Assembly: GCA_019633425.1 (NCBI GenBank)
Contig: WSUB01000121.1
Coordinates: 62,001-126,000, forward strand
Length of the DNA: 64,000 nt
Direction: 5' to 3'
DNA from: Tulasnella sp. 424
Taxonomy: Eukaryota > Basidiomycota > Agaricomycetes > Cantharellales > Tulasnellaceae
The position numbers and the translations under genes are program-made. The notes beneath the pieces are model-generated. The model saw only the letters and a program-made list of their open reading frames with translations. It was not told where the DNA came from and searched no databases. Of the stretch, positions 32,289-45,000 are shown piece by piece. The stretch's first letter is position 1. Each line of letters opens with the position of its first letter.

Positions 32289-35178
32289 ATGTCCGAAAGC
32301 TGTGTGTTCCTGCCAAACAGCACGGTTTATTCGACGCCCATATCCACTGCATGGTCGGAGGGCATTACAACGACATTGGTGACGTTTCCGCCCGTAACTG
32401 CCTCAGTAGTAGCCACTTCGACATTCTGTTACAATGAAATCGGCCGGCGTGGAGGAGACCTTGATCCTCGCCAGCTTAACTGTTCATACGGCACTGGCTA
32501 CTTCACGTATACGACGGCTACAACTTGTAAGTCCGGAGTTTGCAAATGTCCGGTGTGATTGCTATCTAAAACCACTACCCCGTTCAATGATAGATCCTGC
32601 TTGGACCACCGAGGAATTCTGGCGAACATTGCTCCCTATCACCATAACAGAATCGCCAGTACCGATCCAAACGCTTTACATCACCAGCTGCACATCGTTA
32701 TCGACCAACTCCTCGACGTCGTCTTCCACATCTACGACATCCCCTATCTCCTCTTCTTCTTCTACCTCCTCGTCCTCCTCGTCCTCCTCATCCTCTACTT
32801 CAACATCGACGTCGACATTAACTTCTACGAATTCCTCAACGATCACATCGACGTCGTCAAGTACCTCGACAACCTCCTTCTTATCAACCTTCACGTCGCT
32901 CAATAGCACAAGCATCTCCAGCGCCAATTCAACATCCACCACCTCAGTTCGGACTTCAACAAGCAGTGCATCGCCACCTTCATCATCATCTTCCTCTTCT
33001 GGAACGACTTCTCCCCCTCTCACCCGCACACATACTAGCCTTACTTTCATCTCTACTCGGACTCGACCTTCTGCATCGCTCCATTCCTCCCTCCCACGTG
33101 AAACCCAAACCCACTCTCCGTCTCGATCACAGACAAGAACTCAACTCACCCAAACCCACTCTCCGTCTCGATCACAAACAAAAACTCGACCCACCCAAAC
33201 CCACTCGCCATCTCGATCACAACCAAGCATCATACTTACCATCTCCCATGACTCCTCATCACGACCCATAACTCTGACGATTTCACCCCCACCTCCTATT
33301 TCGCGCATCACCCCAATATCGTCCCCATTACTCCCTGTTTCCTCCCATGCATCTCTCGGAGCAACGTCGGCACCCTCTCAAGCCACTCGGACGAGAGTGT
33401 CAGAGATTAGTCAAGCCAGCCGAACACGGCCCTCCGTTGAGGTTACTCGCGCGACGAGGACCAGACCCGTGACAGGAACGATAACCGAAGCGGCTGAAAG
33501 CAACATTGCGTCGGTCCTTGCCGAATCCGCGATGGAGTCCGATGGCACCCGGACCTTCCAGCCTTTCATCGTTACCAGATCTCTCGCGTTCGAGTCCGAG
33601 GCAAACTCTGCGGTCAATACCGGCAGACCTGCTTCGGCCCAGAACACTCCCGACGCAACGCGCAACCAGTCTCAGCAACGCGTGAGCGCAGATAGGGTGA
33701 CCCCGAATGACCGCCCTACTGGCCAATCCAATCGTCCCGCGACGAATAGGCCGGCGACGAATCGGCCTGCGACGAATCGGCCTGCGACGAATAGGCCGGC
33801 AACGAATAACAACACTCCGCAACGAACTGCTCCGGCTACGAACGCAGTCACACCGCAGCCTTCAAACAGCTTGCCGCAGGCAACCACGGTCCATGTCAGC
33901 ACTCCCGGAGCGACGACTGCTGTGCTGCCTCAGGCGAGCACAACCGGAGGAGCCGTCGGGCCAAACAGCCAGGCCACGGTTGATCACCACCACAAGCCGA
34001 ACGTCGGAGCGATTGTAGGAGGAACGCTTGGTGCGCTAGCATTATTGGTGATCCTCGGTGCCGCTGCTGTTAAGTATCTGAAGGGGCAAAGCGGAAACGG
34101 AGCCGGAGGACGAGGGAGAGAGGAGGACGTTGCCGTGACGCAGAGTTTGATGGGAGATTTCTTCCAGGGAGGTGTGTTCGCGGGTGGTGTTGCTGGAGTT
34201 GGTGGGCAGGGTGCTGGAAGCGGTAAAGGCGGACCAGGCAATAAGGCTGCACCTGGTGAAGGTGGAAGTGGAGCTCAAGGAGGGGATCCCGAGATGACGC
34301 AGGCTTACAACAACCACGCGCCCCCACCTACCAGCGGGAGTGAGCAACCCGGCCCCAGTTCGCAGTACCCTCAGCAACCACACGCTGGTCCCTATGGGCA
34401 TCCCGTGGGCGGATACGGTGTAGGTACTGGAGGAGCAGAAGGTGCCGCTCATGGTCACGGAGTTGGTGGAGGAGGACATGGACACGTTCCTCATTACGCC
34501 GGCGGTGGTGAAGGATCGTATGGAAACGTCGCTCCTGGTGCAGGCGGCGGTGGTGGAGGGGGAGGGGGTGGAGGGCACGCTGTTGGCCCAGCCAACGGTG
34601 GAGGTGGTGCTGGAAACGCCGGAGCTGGAGGAGGAGGACAGGCGGGAGCAGGTGGAAATGCTCCGACTGCACCTCCTGGATCCGGTTCTGGAACTGGGCC
34701 AGTTGGTACGGATGTCAGCAATCCAGGAACGTACTTCGACCCGACCCACGGTACCATCCCACCCGGTTCAGACATTCCTCCCGGTGCTGCTGGTGGACAC
34801 CACGGTCCAGGTTTCATCCCAGTCATCGTCCCCGTCGGAGCAAGAAAGCGACCTACCCCTGCCTCGCAATCGTCGTTGGTGAACACTCTCCCAACGCCGT
34901 ACTACATGACCGGTTCAGCTACGTATGACGGAGGTTACCCGGCGGGTGCGGTATCGTCGACGAGTCTCGTTGGAGGGAATACCAGCGGCAATGAGAGACC
35001 AAGTACGGATGGGGGTATCAGCAGGAGGTATTCGTTGAGCGATGGGTTGTACGGCGGGCCCGCGTACGGGAGGTATGAAGATCCATTTGAAGAAGGACAA
35101 GGGTTGTTGCCTAGCTATGAAGTTGGACCGGGTCCCGCAGCGGCCGCTCGCAGGAGAAACGACAAGGATTATCGATGA
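32289..35178 (+). CDS. Single-pass mucin-like membrane protein with Gly/His-rich tail (paralogue 2)
   Basis: Two exons: 32289-32526 and 32594-35178. The N-terminus (MSESCVFLPNSTVYSTPI) matches that of the paralogue at 16,666 and again has no classical signal peptide. Then PVPIQTLYITSC, a long Ser/Thr tract, three THSPSRSQT repeats and a RPATN repeat. One membrane helix follows (NVGAIVGGTLGALALLVIL, ending AAAVKYLKG). The cytosolic tail is Gly/His-rich and ends with the conserved blocks PVIVPVGARKR, VNTLPTPYY, EDPFEEGQGLLPSYEVGPG. Paralogue 1 has an extra intron within the Ser/Thr region. The conserved tail blocks suggest a cytosolic partner or trafficking signal. Function unknown; a surface sensor or mucin is the best guess. 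Confidence 0.85.
33100..33230. repeat. Three tandem units of about 48 bp coding for THSPSRSQ-type repeats
   Basis: AACCCACTCTCCGTCTCGAT occurs at about 33,107 and 33,155, with a diverged third unit at about 33,200. They lie in the extracellular Ser/Thr region of paralogue 2 and are absent from paralogue 1. Confidence 0.75.
33736..33808. repeat. 15-bp tandem repeat coding for NRPAT
   Basis: Five near-identical units of GCGACGAATCGGCCT type, in frame, encode repeated NRPAT shortly before the membrane helix of paralogue 2. Confidence 0.8.
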
Positions 35179-36773
35179 TTTGATATTTTTATTTCCCACT
35201 TCCCAAAGGACTGAAAAACCTTCGGCCCATGTCTTGGTGCTGGTCCGAACTTTGACGAACTTTAACGACTCGGTTGGATTCATTCCTCTGTCTTTTGGTC
35301 TTCCGTGTTGGACTTGACTTATACCTATGCTTTTCGTGATTCCTTCCCTGTTCTTCCCCTTATATATATGGGCTACTGTAGCAGTTCTTGACGACTATGT
35401 ATTTATAGGGATTCCATGTTCTTTTTTTTTCCGGTCCGAGGCAGGTATGCCCAAAGTAGAAGTAGAGATAGAAAGACGTAGTATGTGGTGCATTTGGCTG
35501 GACTGTGAGTCATTTGTGCCAGGCAGTACAGTTCGTGTCTTGACGTTCAATAACAGTCTTTGGAGGTATCGATTTCTTTCGGGCTTTGATACTATTGCCC
35601 GCGCCTGATGGTTCCGGGTGGTTTGTTCCGGTTGGTCCGGTCGTGGGGAATCCAGTAGTGCACTAGCTCCGTTAAGCCCGGGAGCTCCCACACCGCTCCA
35701 CCTTCAATCCCTTGTAGTATTCTTCACCTCCAAGCTCTTTTTGATACGCGAAGAAGAGTCTCGAAGTGTGTTCGTATGGCTAGAAGCCCCTGGGGAGCAA
35801 AGCGACGTTTCAACTGAACTATTTTTTCCTTTGTGAAACCCTCGTCAGTCTGTCCAATCAGCAGATGTTCGGGACCGGAGGCCCTGAAAATGCCATATAA
35901 AGAACTCGGCAGAAACGATCACTAAAGTTGCTTTCACGGATGGCTGTAGCTCGGAGCTCGTACGACAAGTTGTCTCGGAGCTGTATTCGGGAGGGATCCA
36001 CACAGCCTCTACTTAGTTCCTTGCAGCCTGACTCTTGGTGGAAATATTGTCTGTTCGGAATTCATCTCTCTCGATCCACATGAGGTTGACATCGACTGTG
36101 TATACCACGTCAGCCTGGTGGCTTGCCTCGAACCCTCGTACTTCGCTGAAGACTTCGCTTTCGGGCTCCAAGCTCGGGCTTTTCACCCACTTATGGAGTC
36201 GGCCACCTTCAACAACTCTGAAAGAGTGGCTCGCAATATTTTTTCGGGCGCGGGAGAGTACGGGGCATTCCATTTCGTTCAGTTGCTCGGGTACCCAGCT
36301 TCCCTAGCCGACTCATCCCTATGGTCGAGACAAGCTTCGCGGCAGCTCCTCGGCTCCTTCAATCACCCTATTCATTGCTTGAGTATTAACAGTCGTACAA
36401 AGGTGTTTTTACGGTGTTGTTGGTGTGTAATGAACGCCTATTCGTGGCTTCTCCGCCTCAAAATGCTCAGGCTTATCGTTCCAAGCGAGTCTTGTTTGCG
36501 GAGAAGCACTCGAAGGGGCGAGGGAGTCAGTGTCCCGAGCAAAATCGCGAGGGCTCAAGTGGGTGGTAATCTAGTGATCCGTAAGTTTTCTTGGGGCCAA
36601 TGTAAACGCGTTCACCCTGCGAAGCCACTCCGAACCTACGAAATTTGGACGAGTTGAAGCGCACTAAGTTCCGAAAGTGCTTCGGCTGGAGCTAGTAGTG
36701 GTATATATATACGGTCGCCAAACCCTCCGTCTGTTCCTCACCATCGCAACCTACTTACAACTCTCAAGTACTC
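35179..36773. other. Intergenic region
   Basis: About 1.6 kb between two plus-strand genes. Open frames near 36,035-36,657 overlap on both strands and carry no recognised domain. The last 75 bp hold the promoter of the CVNH gene. Confidence 0.45.
36702..36709 (+). promoter_or_regulatory. TATA box of the CVNH gene
   Basis: TATATATA 65-72 bp before the ATG at 36,774, with a C/T-rich leader between them (CCCTCCGTCTGTTCCTCACC), a common arrangement for strongly or conditionally expressed fungal genes. Confidence 0.55.
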
Positions 36774-38224
36774 ATGGCTTTTGCTCTCACATCGACCAAC
36801 ATCCGCCTCGACGGCACAAACATCCGTGCTAAATGCCAGAAATCCGACGGCCAAAAGGTCGACAGTGCTCTCGATCTTAACAAGTGCTTCGGCAATAAAG
36901 ACGGAAACTTCAATTTGGGCGATGGAGCGTTTGGGGCGTCTGCTCGCAATATTCGTTTGGATGGATCCACTCTCCATGCCGATCTCTTAACCATTCAGCA
37001 AGCCCTGATGCATAGGACTGTCGACCTCAACATCTGCATTGCAAACAGCAATGGGGTGCTCACATTCGCGAAACCGTAAGTTGAGCATGCATTCGCCTGT
37101 CTGCTATCCCCCGCCGTCGAACTCAATAATTGTCAAAATTCACAGGAAGGAGCGCATCACTCAGTCTTGTGCAGGCCTGTTCCTTCAAGACTCCATCCTG
37201 AAGGGGCTCTGCCTCGGCCCAGACGGCAAGCTACACCCAAGCACAATCGACCTCACTTCGTGTTATGGCAACCACAACGGATCCTTTGCTCCTGGTGACG
37301 GAGCCTTCTTCAAAACCGCCCGAAATATCAAGTTGCAGCTGGTGGACGGAAAAGCAGTGCTCCGTGGCCAACTAAAGGATCACATTGGTTCGTGGTGCGA
37401 CGCGGAGGTGGACATCTCTCGATGCATTGTGAATGCCAATGGCAAATTCGCTTTCGTCAAGGAGTGAGTTTCATTTTATATCATTTTCTATCAATATCGC
37501 TGATGAAAAACTGTGCACAGCGATGGTCGGTTCGACAAAGACGGCGCCGTTACGCTTCTCTCCGAGCGCATTCCATTTGTCCGTGCCTTCGTTTCGGGGC
37601 TGAACCTGCTTGCAGGAAATGAAGTGAGTTCACCTGAGTGTGCTCGCTGTGTGTGTCGATGCCCAAGGATTAACTGCTGGATTGAATTTGTTAGGAGTGG
37701 GCGAAGCGCGTCGTCGCTTTCTGCTCCAACTCGCCTATCATCTGCGTTGGTCTGGTTATGGGAACGCACCTTGGAGGCCCTATTGGTGCAGCAATTGGGG
37801 GAGGCATTGTTACCCCTATCGACACAATTGTGGAGTCCGCCATTGCCGGCACAATCAAGGACCCGGTTCTCAAAGGCCAATTCGAAGAGGCCACCGTAGG
37901 CCGATTCGTTTATGAAACTCTGAAGGAAATACTCGCTCCTTCCGGACCTGGAGTGGTGGCGGAGCTGGGGGCTACATTGACAGGCCCCGTCCTGGACACC
38001 GCAGTTGCCCAAATGAAGGAAGCATTGCGCGGGCCTGGGGTTGCCGTGGCAGTCACCGACATTGGGTCGTCTCAACTTGTTAAGAAGTACGTCTTACTGT
38101 GGTTAGTAGATGGCCACAATCTGATATTTCAAATGATAGGATCATCGATGCTGTCAGCAAGAACCAGATGCCGCAGGATTGGTTGGACACATTGGCGAAG
38201 GTTGAGAAGTTGAAGCATGCCTAG
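36774..38224 (+). CDS. Protein with two CVNH (cyanovirin-N homology) lectin domains and a hydrophobic C-terminal domain
   Basis: Five exons: 36774-37075, 37146-37463, 37521-37623, 37695-38084 and 38140-38224. The first exon encodes a complete CVNH domain: NIRLDGTNIRAKC, ALDLNKCFGNKDGNF, ARNIRLDGSTLHADL, TVDLNICIANSNGVL. The second encodes another (LFLQDSILKGLC, TIDLTSCYGNHNGSF, ARNIKL, AEVDISRCIVNANGKF). The LDLN and N-x-DG elements are the family hallmarks; CVNH proteins bind high-mannose glycans. The remaining third (from about residue 210) is unrelated to CVNH and has a Gly-rich hydrophobic stretch (LGGPIGAAIGGGIVTPI) between amphipathic helices, possibly membrane-active. No signal peptide is seen, so it is cytosolic or released unconventionally. 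The fused C-terminal domain is unusual and I do not recognise it. Confidence 0.85.
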
Positions 38225-38489
38225 TTTCGGTTCTCTACGAGCAATGTATCGCCTTCCGCGGGTCATTATATAGCCGGAGGAGATTATGAAGAACGAGCTG
38301 TGACGAATGCACGCGTGAGCCATTGACTTCCTAGAATGCAGTCAGTTGGGATGAGGAAACCGGAGATTAAAGCCGGCGGCCGTCGAACGGCTTTGTCAGC
38401 TTGGAACTGCGAGAAATTGGATTTGGACCGCGGTCTTTCCCATCTGGCAAACCCCTTCGTACGACTTTTTGTACAAACCACCTCTCGCT

Positions 38490-40409
38490 ATGGAGTCCTC
38501 GTCGACGCTCGAGCCTCTTTTTGCCTTCATGACCTACTCTTTATTACGGCTGGAACACGCCTTCAAAGCGATCCCCGGTTCGGCCATCGTCATTCGATAC
38601 GTTCGCTCGTCATACCAAAACGACCCAGGACGCTCGGTCCTCGAGCTTATTCTCTTGGTTTTCGCCATTCGAACTCTCTTGCAAAACAGGACCCGAGCGC
38701 GGCAGAAGAACTTTGTCAAGTTGACAGAAAAGGTGTGTTGGAGCGAACGGGTCGTCTACGCTTGGGTTTTGACGTGATGCACTCTCTGGGGATAGGAAAT
38801 CGACGAACTTGTCGACGACTGGGTTCCAGAACCTCTCTACCAACCCTTGGATGAAGGGGAGCAGGCCGAACTTGACACAATGCCCGTCATCTCTGGACCT
38901 GTTGGACCCAAGCCCAAACTCGCGAATGGAAAAACCGTCATGAACCTCGCCAGCTACAACTTCACCGGACTTCAAGGCAACGAGTACATCAAAGAACGCG
39001 CTGTAGAGATACTGCGCAAGTACGGTTTGGGCAGCTGCGGTCCCCCGGGCTTCTATGGCACCATTGGTAAGCTCGGGCGCCGTCGTTCGTCAAGGCACGG
39101 GCATGTTTGGTGCTGACTGTTGACTTCTTCGCTAAACAGATGTTCACGTTGACCTCGAACGTAACTTGGCTTCCTTCCTCGGAACTGAATCTGCTATCAT
39201 CTACTCGCAAGGCTTCGCAACAATCTCTTCCGTCATCGCAGCTTTCTCAAAACGTGGTGATATCATTGTTGCGGACCGCGGTGTCAACTTCGCCATCCAA
39301 AAGGGTATCCAAATCTCGCGAAGCACCGTTCGGTGGTATGACCATAACGACTTGAAGAGCCTTGAAGACGTGTTGGAGGGCGTTGAGAAGGAGGCTAAGA
39401 AGAAGCGTCGGCCATTGACTCGTCGGTTCATCATCACCGAGGGCATCTTTGAAAATGACGGCGCAATGTCTGATCTCCCGAAATTGGTAAGCTCGTATCA
39501 TTGAATCTCATACTCTCTAATACTCAAGGTTATGCTGCAGATCGAGCTGAAGAAGAAGTACAAATACCGGTTGATTTTGGACGAGAGCATGTCATTCGGC
39601 TCGGTTGGACGCACTGGACGAGGACTCACAGAGCTGTACAACGTCCCTGTAAGCCGAGGCAACTCCTGCATGTGGACTGCACTGACTATCTCCTTCATGT
39701 AGGCCACAGAAGTTGATATGATAGTAGGATCCATGGCTAACGGCTTGTGCGCTACTGGAGGTTTCTGCGCTGGCTCGATCCACGTAACTGAGCACCAGGT
39801 ATGAAGGCTACAAAGCATCGTACATTGCAGCAGCTCTGAAGCAATATCGTTTCTTAGCGCATCAACGGTACCGCATTCGTCTTCTCAGCCGCCATTCCCG
39901 CTCTGCTCGCTGTCTGCGCCTCCGAAGGAATCAACATCCTCACATCTACCCCATCTCTCCTTGAAACCTTGCAAGACAACACCCGCGCCATGCGAAGCGT
40001 TCTTGAAAAAGTCGATCTCATCGAAATCCTATCCCATCCCGCCTCCGCTGTCATTCACGTTTGTATCAGACGCCATGCATACAGCTCCTCCGGTGGGCTC
40101 CTTGCACCTGGTGCTGCTCCCCAACCTTCCAAGCATGCCAAGTCCAACCCAGCTGCTCTGACGGCGTCGAAGGATTACATCGAATACGACTGGCAGTACG
40201 AGGACAGGCTTCTCCAGGAAGTCGTTGATGAGGCTCTTGCACAGGGTGTCATGATCACCCGCGCGAAGAGGCTTCGGGGACAGGAAGGCTGGGAGCCAAG
40301 GTCGAGCATCAAACTTGTCGCCACTGCCGCCTTGACCAGGAAAGAGTGCGAGAAGGCTGCTGGCGTGGTCAAGGCTGCATTGGTCAAGGTCTTGAGTCGA
40401 AAGCGATAA
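38490..40409 (+). CDS. LCB1: Serine palmitoyltransferase subunit 1
   Basis: Six exons: 38490-38732, 38796-39067, 39140-39486, 39541-39648, 39703-39798 and 39858-40409. An N-terminal hydrophobic segment ([16 protein letters not shown]) anchors the protein in the ER. The alpha-oxoamine synthase fold follows: [85 protein letters not shown], and [17 protein letters not shown]. The last site has no lysine, as expected of LCB1: the PLP-binding lysine is in the partner LCB2. The Cys of GSCGPPG corresponds to the residue mutated in human sensory neuropathy (C133 of SPTLC1). The complex condenses serine and palmitoyl-CoA, the first step of sphingolipid synthesis. The first in-frame ATG was chosen as start. 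Confidence 0.95.
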
Positions 40410-41520
40410 TTGCTGGATCCATTCATGGTTGCTTGGACCATTTGATGAGGCTATTTATGATTTACGGTATCCTAACGCTAGCACACGCCCATAGATAATA
40501 CGAGTTTTTATTGAGGACTAGTAGCGCGCGATCCGATTAGCCTGCTATCAGGTTTTCTCCAACGAGTCGATACCCGGAAAAGACGGAAAGTAACAGAATT
40601 AGAGAATCTCTCCCATGCATGTGCGAGATGTTAACTCGCGTGGCCGAACCTCAACCTAGAGAATACATGATTATAACATGCCACAGACAGGCTACATGTA
40701 AATAGTACTACACTCATCAAATTAGGACATGTCATGAGGCTTGACACGCGCACAACATCGCACCGGCACTTGAGATACACGGGTTTAGCACGGGTGTGAC
40801 ATCCCCCTGACACTCTAGGAGATATTTAGGAAGATAACACCAATAAAGATTGTGGTTTTGTTTTTGGAGGGTATTCATCGCCGGCAAACCCCGTCAGAGA
40901 ATACCCACAGTTTTCAAGTCGATTTGATGGTGATTTGATGGGTCGAAAAACGTCGTTTGCGTCCAGTACAATTGATCTCGGCGTTCGCCCACTTATCCGC
41001 GACTCGTCGAAGCTATTCAACTAATGACGCGATGGCACGCAGGCAAGGAAGCAAACATCTTCGAGCTATCGTCATGAGAAGACGCGGAGGGAGAAATTGG
41101 ACAACGGAACACGTAAGCGTCATAATTGATGCATTGCATTATCAGGTGAAGTTTAGTGGGAAAGAATGTATAGTCCTCAGAAACATGCCGCATCGTTGTG
41201 GTAATCGTGCTGGCGATGGGGATCAGCAAAGTCCAACGAAGCCTCGGTTCAGCCTTGCCCGTCGCAGAGGTCAGTACAGATTTAGGGAGAGCTTCAGAAA
41301 CGTTTTCTTAGTGGTATACGCCCTTAAATGAAAGGAATAGTGACGGGTGTTACCTTGCCAGGCTGATACTTTGACGGATACCAGTCGGATACCTAGATAG
41401 GTATGATTGATAAAGTCTATAAGGTAAGGTAGAGGAGGTAGACATCCGCACCCTATACGTAGTATAAGTGGACTAATTTATTTATAATAATTAAAGGTAT
41501 TTGTAGATAAAATGAGCTAT
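40410..41520. other. Intergenic between LCB1 and the end of the kinase-TPR gene
   Basis: About 1.1 kb between convergent genes, AT-rich toward 41,380-41,520. No gene seen. Confidence 0.5.
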
Positions 41521-42030
41521 CTATTTTATTTTACTGCCGTACGGCAAGCTAGATGGCGTCGCTGTAAGCGTCTGGGAGCCGATGCACTCAAGCAAGACCC
41601 CACAAAACGTCAGCAGTTGCTCACTTGTCACTGATGCTGGTACGAATTTGCATGATCTCGAAGTAGAGTGTGATAGCGTCGCGCTACTCGGTTCAAAGCC
41701 GATGCACTGTAGCGAGACCCCACAGAGCGCAGGCCCTTCCTTGCCTGTAGCCAATGCCCGCACGGATCTACAAGACTTCGGAGTAGAGCGCAATGGTCTC
41801 GCTGTACTCGTGCTGAAGCCGATGCACGTCAACGAGAACCCACAGAGCGTCGGCTTCGCCTTGCCTGTCGTCAATGTCGGTACGGATTTGCAGGACCTCG
41901 GAGTAGAGCGCGACGGCCTGGGTGTACTCTTGTCGATCCAGATGCAGCTTAGCGAGACGCCACAGGGCGTGGGCCTTGCCTTGCCTGTCGCCGATGTCGG
42001 GACGAATTTGCAGCGCCTCGGAGTAGAGCG
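41521..42030 (-). pseudogene. Decayed 3' end of a TPR array
   Basis: TPR-coding units continue on the minus strand past the stop that ends the reading frame of the upstream gene. In the original TPR frame the sequence still reads ALWRLAKLHLDRQEYTQA and LYSEVLQIRTDI, then meets a TAG at 41,768-41,770, and further stops lie beyond. Repeat-derived similarity fades near 41,540. This is the former end of kinase-TPR protein B. Confidence 0.7.
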
Positions 42031-45000
42031 TTATGGCCTTGCTGTACTCCTGTTGAGCTCGATAGACCTTAGCGAGACTTGAAAGAGCGTTAGCCTCGCC
42101 TTGCCCGTCACCAAGGTCGGAATGAATCTGCAGCGCCTCGGAGTAGAGCGCGATGGCCTCGTTGTAATTGTTTCGAAGCAGATGTACTTCAGCGAGACCC
42201 CATAGCGCATTGGCCTTGCCTTGCTTGTCGCTGATGTCGGGACGAATTTGCAGCGCCTCGGAGTAGAACGCGATGGCCTTGCTGTACTCCTGTTGAGCTC
42301 GATAGACCTTAGCGAGACTTGAAAGAACGTTAGCCTCGCCTTGCCCGTCACCGAGGTCGGAATGAATTTGCTGCGCCTCGGAGTAGAGCGGGATGGCCTC
42401 GTCATACTCGTTTCGACGTCGATGCTCCTCAGCAAGGTCCCACAGAACGTTGGCCTTGCCTTTCCTGTCGCTGATGTCGGGACGAATTTGCAGCGCTTGG
42501 GAGTAGAGCGCGATGGCCTCTTTGTACTCGTTTCGAAGCCGATGTACGTCAGCGAGACCCCACAGAGCGTTGGCCTTGCCTTGGCAAGACTTGAAAGAGC
42601 GTTAGCCTCGCCTTGGCCGTCACCGAGGTCGGAATGAATTTGCAGCGCCTCGGAGTAGATCGCAATGGCCTCGTTGTAATTGTTTCGAAGCAGATGTACT
42701 TCAGCGAGACCACATAGAGCATTGGCCTTGCTTTGCTTGTCGCTGATATCAGAACGAATTTGCAGCGCTTCGGAGTAGAGCGCGATGGCCTCGTTGTACT
42801 CGCGTCGAAGCCGATGTACGTCAGCGAGACCCCACAGAGCGTTGGCCTTGCCTCGCCTGTCGCCAATGTCGGGACGAATTTGCAGCGCCTCGGAGTAGAG
42901 CGCGATGGCCTTGCTGTACTCCTTTTGAACTCGATGGACGTTGGCAAGAATTGAAAGAGCATCGGCCTTGCCTTGCCTGTCGCCGAGGTCGGGATGAATT
43001 TGCAGCGCTTCGGAGTAGAGCGCGATGGCCTCTTTGTACTCGTTTCGAAGCCGATGTACGTCAGCGAGACCCCACAGAGCGTTGGCCTTGCCTTGCCTGT
43101 CGCCGATGTCGGGACGGATTTGCAGCGCCTCGGAGTAGAGCGCGATGGCCTTGTTGTACTCCTTTTGAACTCGATGGACCTTGGCAAGACTTGAAAGAGC
43201 GTTGGCCTTGCCTTGCGTGTCTCCGATTTCGGACCAAATTTGCAGTGCTTCGGAGTAGAGCGCGAGGGCCTTCCTGTTCTCCTTTTGAGCTCGATGGACC
43301 TTGGCAAGACTTGAAAGAGCGTCAGCCTTGCCTTGCCTGTCGGCGAGGTCGGAATGAATTTGCAGCGCCTCGGAGTAGAGCGCGATGGCCTCGTTGTACT
43401 CCTTTTGAACTCGATGGACCTTGGCAAGACTTGAAAGAGCGTTGGCCTTGCCTTGCCCGTCGTCGAGGTCGGAATAAATTTGCAGCGCCTCGGAGTAGAG
43501 TACGATGGCCTTGTTGTACTCGTTTCGAAGCCGATGTACTTCAGCGAGACCCCACAGAGCGTTGGCCTTGCCTTGCCTCCTGCTGATGTCGGGATGAATT
43601 TGCAGTGCCTTGGAGTAGAGCGCGACCGCCTCGTTGTCCTCGTTTCGAAACGGATGTGCGAGACCCCACATAGCGGCCTTGCCTTGCCTGTCCTCGGTTT
43701 CGGAATAGATTTGCAACGCTTCGGAGTAGAGCAAGATGGCCTCTTTGTACTCGTTTCGAAGTCGATGTACCTCAGCGAGACCCAACAGAGCGTTGGCCTT
43801 GCCTTGCCAGTCGCCGACGTTAGGACGAATTTGGAGCGCCTCCGAGTAAAGCGAGATGGCCTTGCTGTACTCCTTCTGAGCTTGATGGACGTTGGCAAGA
43901 CTTGAAAGAGCGTTGGCCTTGCCTTGCCTGTCACCGAGGTCGGAATGAATTTGCTGCGCCTCGGTGTAGAGTGGGATGGCCTCGTCGTACTCGTTTCGAC
44001 GTCGATGCTCCTCAGCAAGGCCCCACAGAACGTTAGCCTTGCCTTTCTTGTCGCTAATATCGGGACGAATTTGCAGCGCTTTGGAGTAGAGCGCGATAGC
44101 TTTGCTGTACTCCTTTTGAACTCGATGGACCTTGGCAAGACTTGAAAGAGCGTTGGCCGTGCCTTGCCTATCTCTTATTTCAGAATGAATCTGTAGCGCC
44201 TCGGAGTAGAGCGCGATGGCTTCGTTGTAATTGTTTCGAAGCAGATGTCCTTCAGCGAGACCCCATAGAGCATTGGCCTTGCCTTGCTTGTCGCTGATAT
44301 CGGAACGAATCTGCAGCGCCTCGGAGTAGAGCGCTATAGCCTTGCTGTACTCCTTTTGAACTCGATGGACCTTGGCAAGACCCGAAAGAGCGTTGGCCTT
44401 GCCTTGCCCGTCGCCGATGTCGGAATGAATTTGCAGCGCCTCGGAGTAGAGCACGATGGCCTCGTTGTCCTCATTTCGAAGCCGATGTACCTCAGCGAGA
44501 TCCAACAGCGCATTGGCCTCCCCTTGCCTGTCGCCGATGTCGGAACGAATTTGCAGCGCCTCGGAGTAGAGCGTGATGGCCTTGCTGTACTCGTTTTGAA
44601 CCCGATGCACGTTTGCAAGACTCGAAAGAACGCCTGCCCTGCCTTCCCTGTCACCGATGTCGGGACACATTTGCAGCGCATCGGAGTAGAGCGCGATGGC
44701 CTTGCCGTACTCCTTTTGAACTCGATGCACGTTGGCAAGGTTTGAAAGAGCGTCGGCCTTGCTTTGCCGGTCGCCGATGTCGGAACGAATTTGCAGGACC
44801 TCGGAATAGTGCGGGATGGCATCGCTGTATTTGTTTCGAAGCCGATGCACCTCAGCGAGACCCCACAGAGCGGAGGCTTTGCCTTCCATGTCGCCGAAGT
44901 CGGTATGGATTTGCAGTGCCTCGGAGTAGAGTTTGATGGCCTCGCTGTACTCTTTTCGAGCCCGATGTACCTCAGCGAGACCACACAGAGCGGAGACTTT

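Noticed and set aside
32676..33050. Acidic Glu/Val/Asp-rich frame opposite the Ser/Thr tract of paralogue 2
   Set aside because: Antisense shadow of the Ser/Thr codons; no start context or domain.
42549..44138. Long open frames in alternative frames and on the opposite strand of the TPR array of gene B
   Set aside because: They follow from the stop-free 120-bp repeat unit; their Arg/Ser/Thr-rich or Val/Leu-rich repeats match no family.
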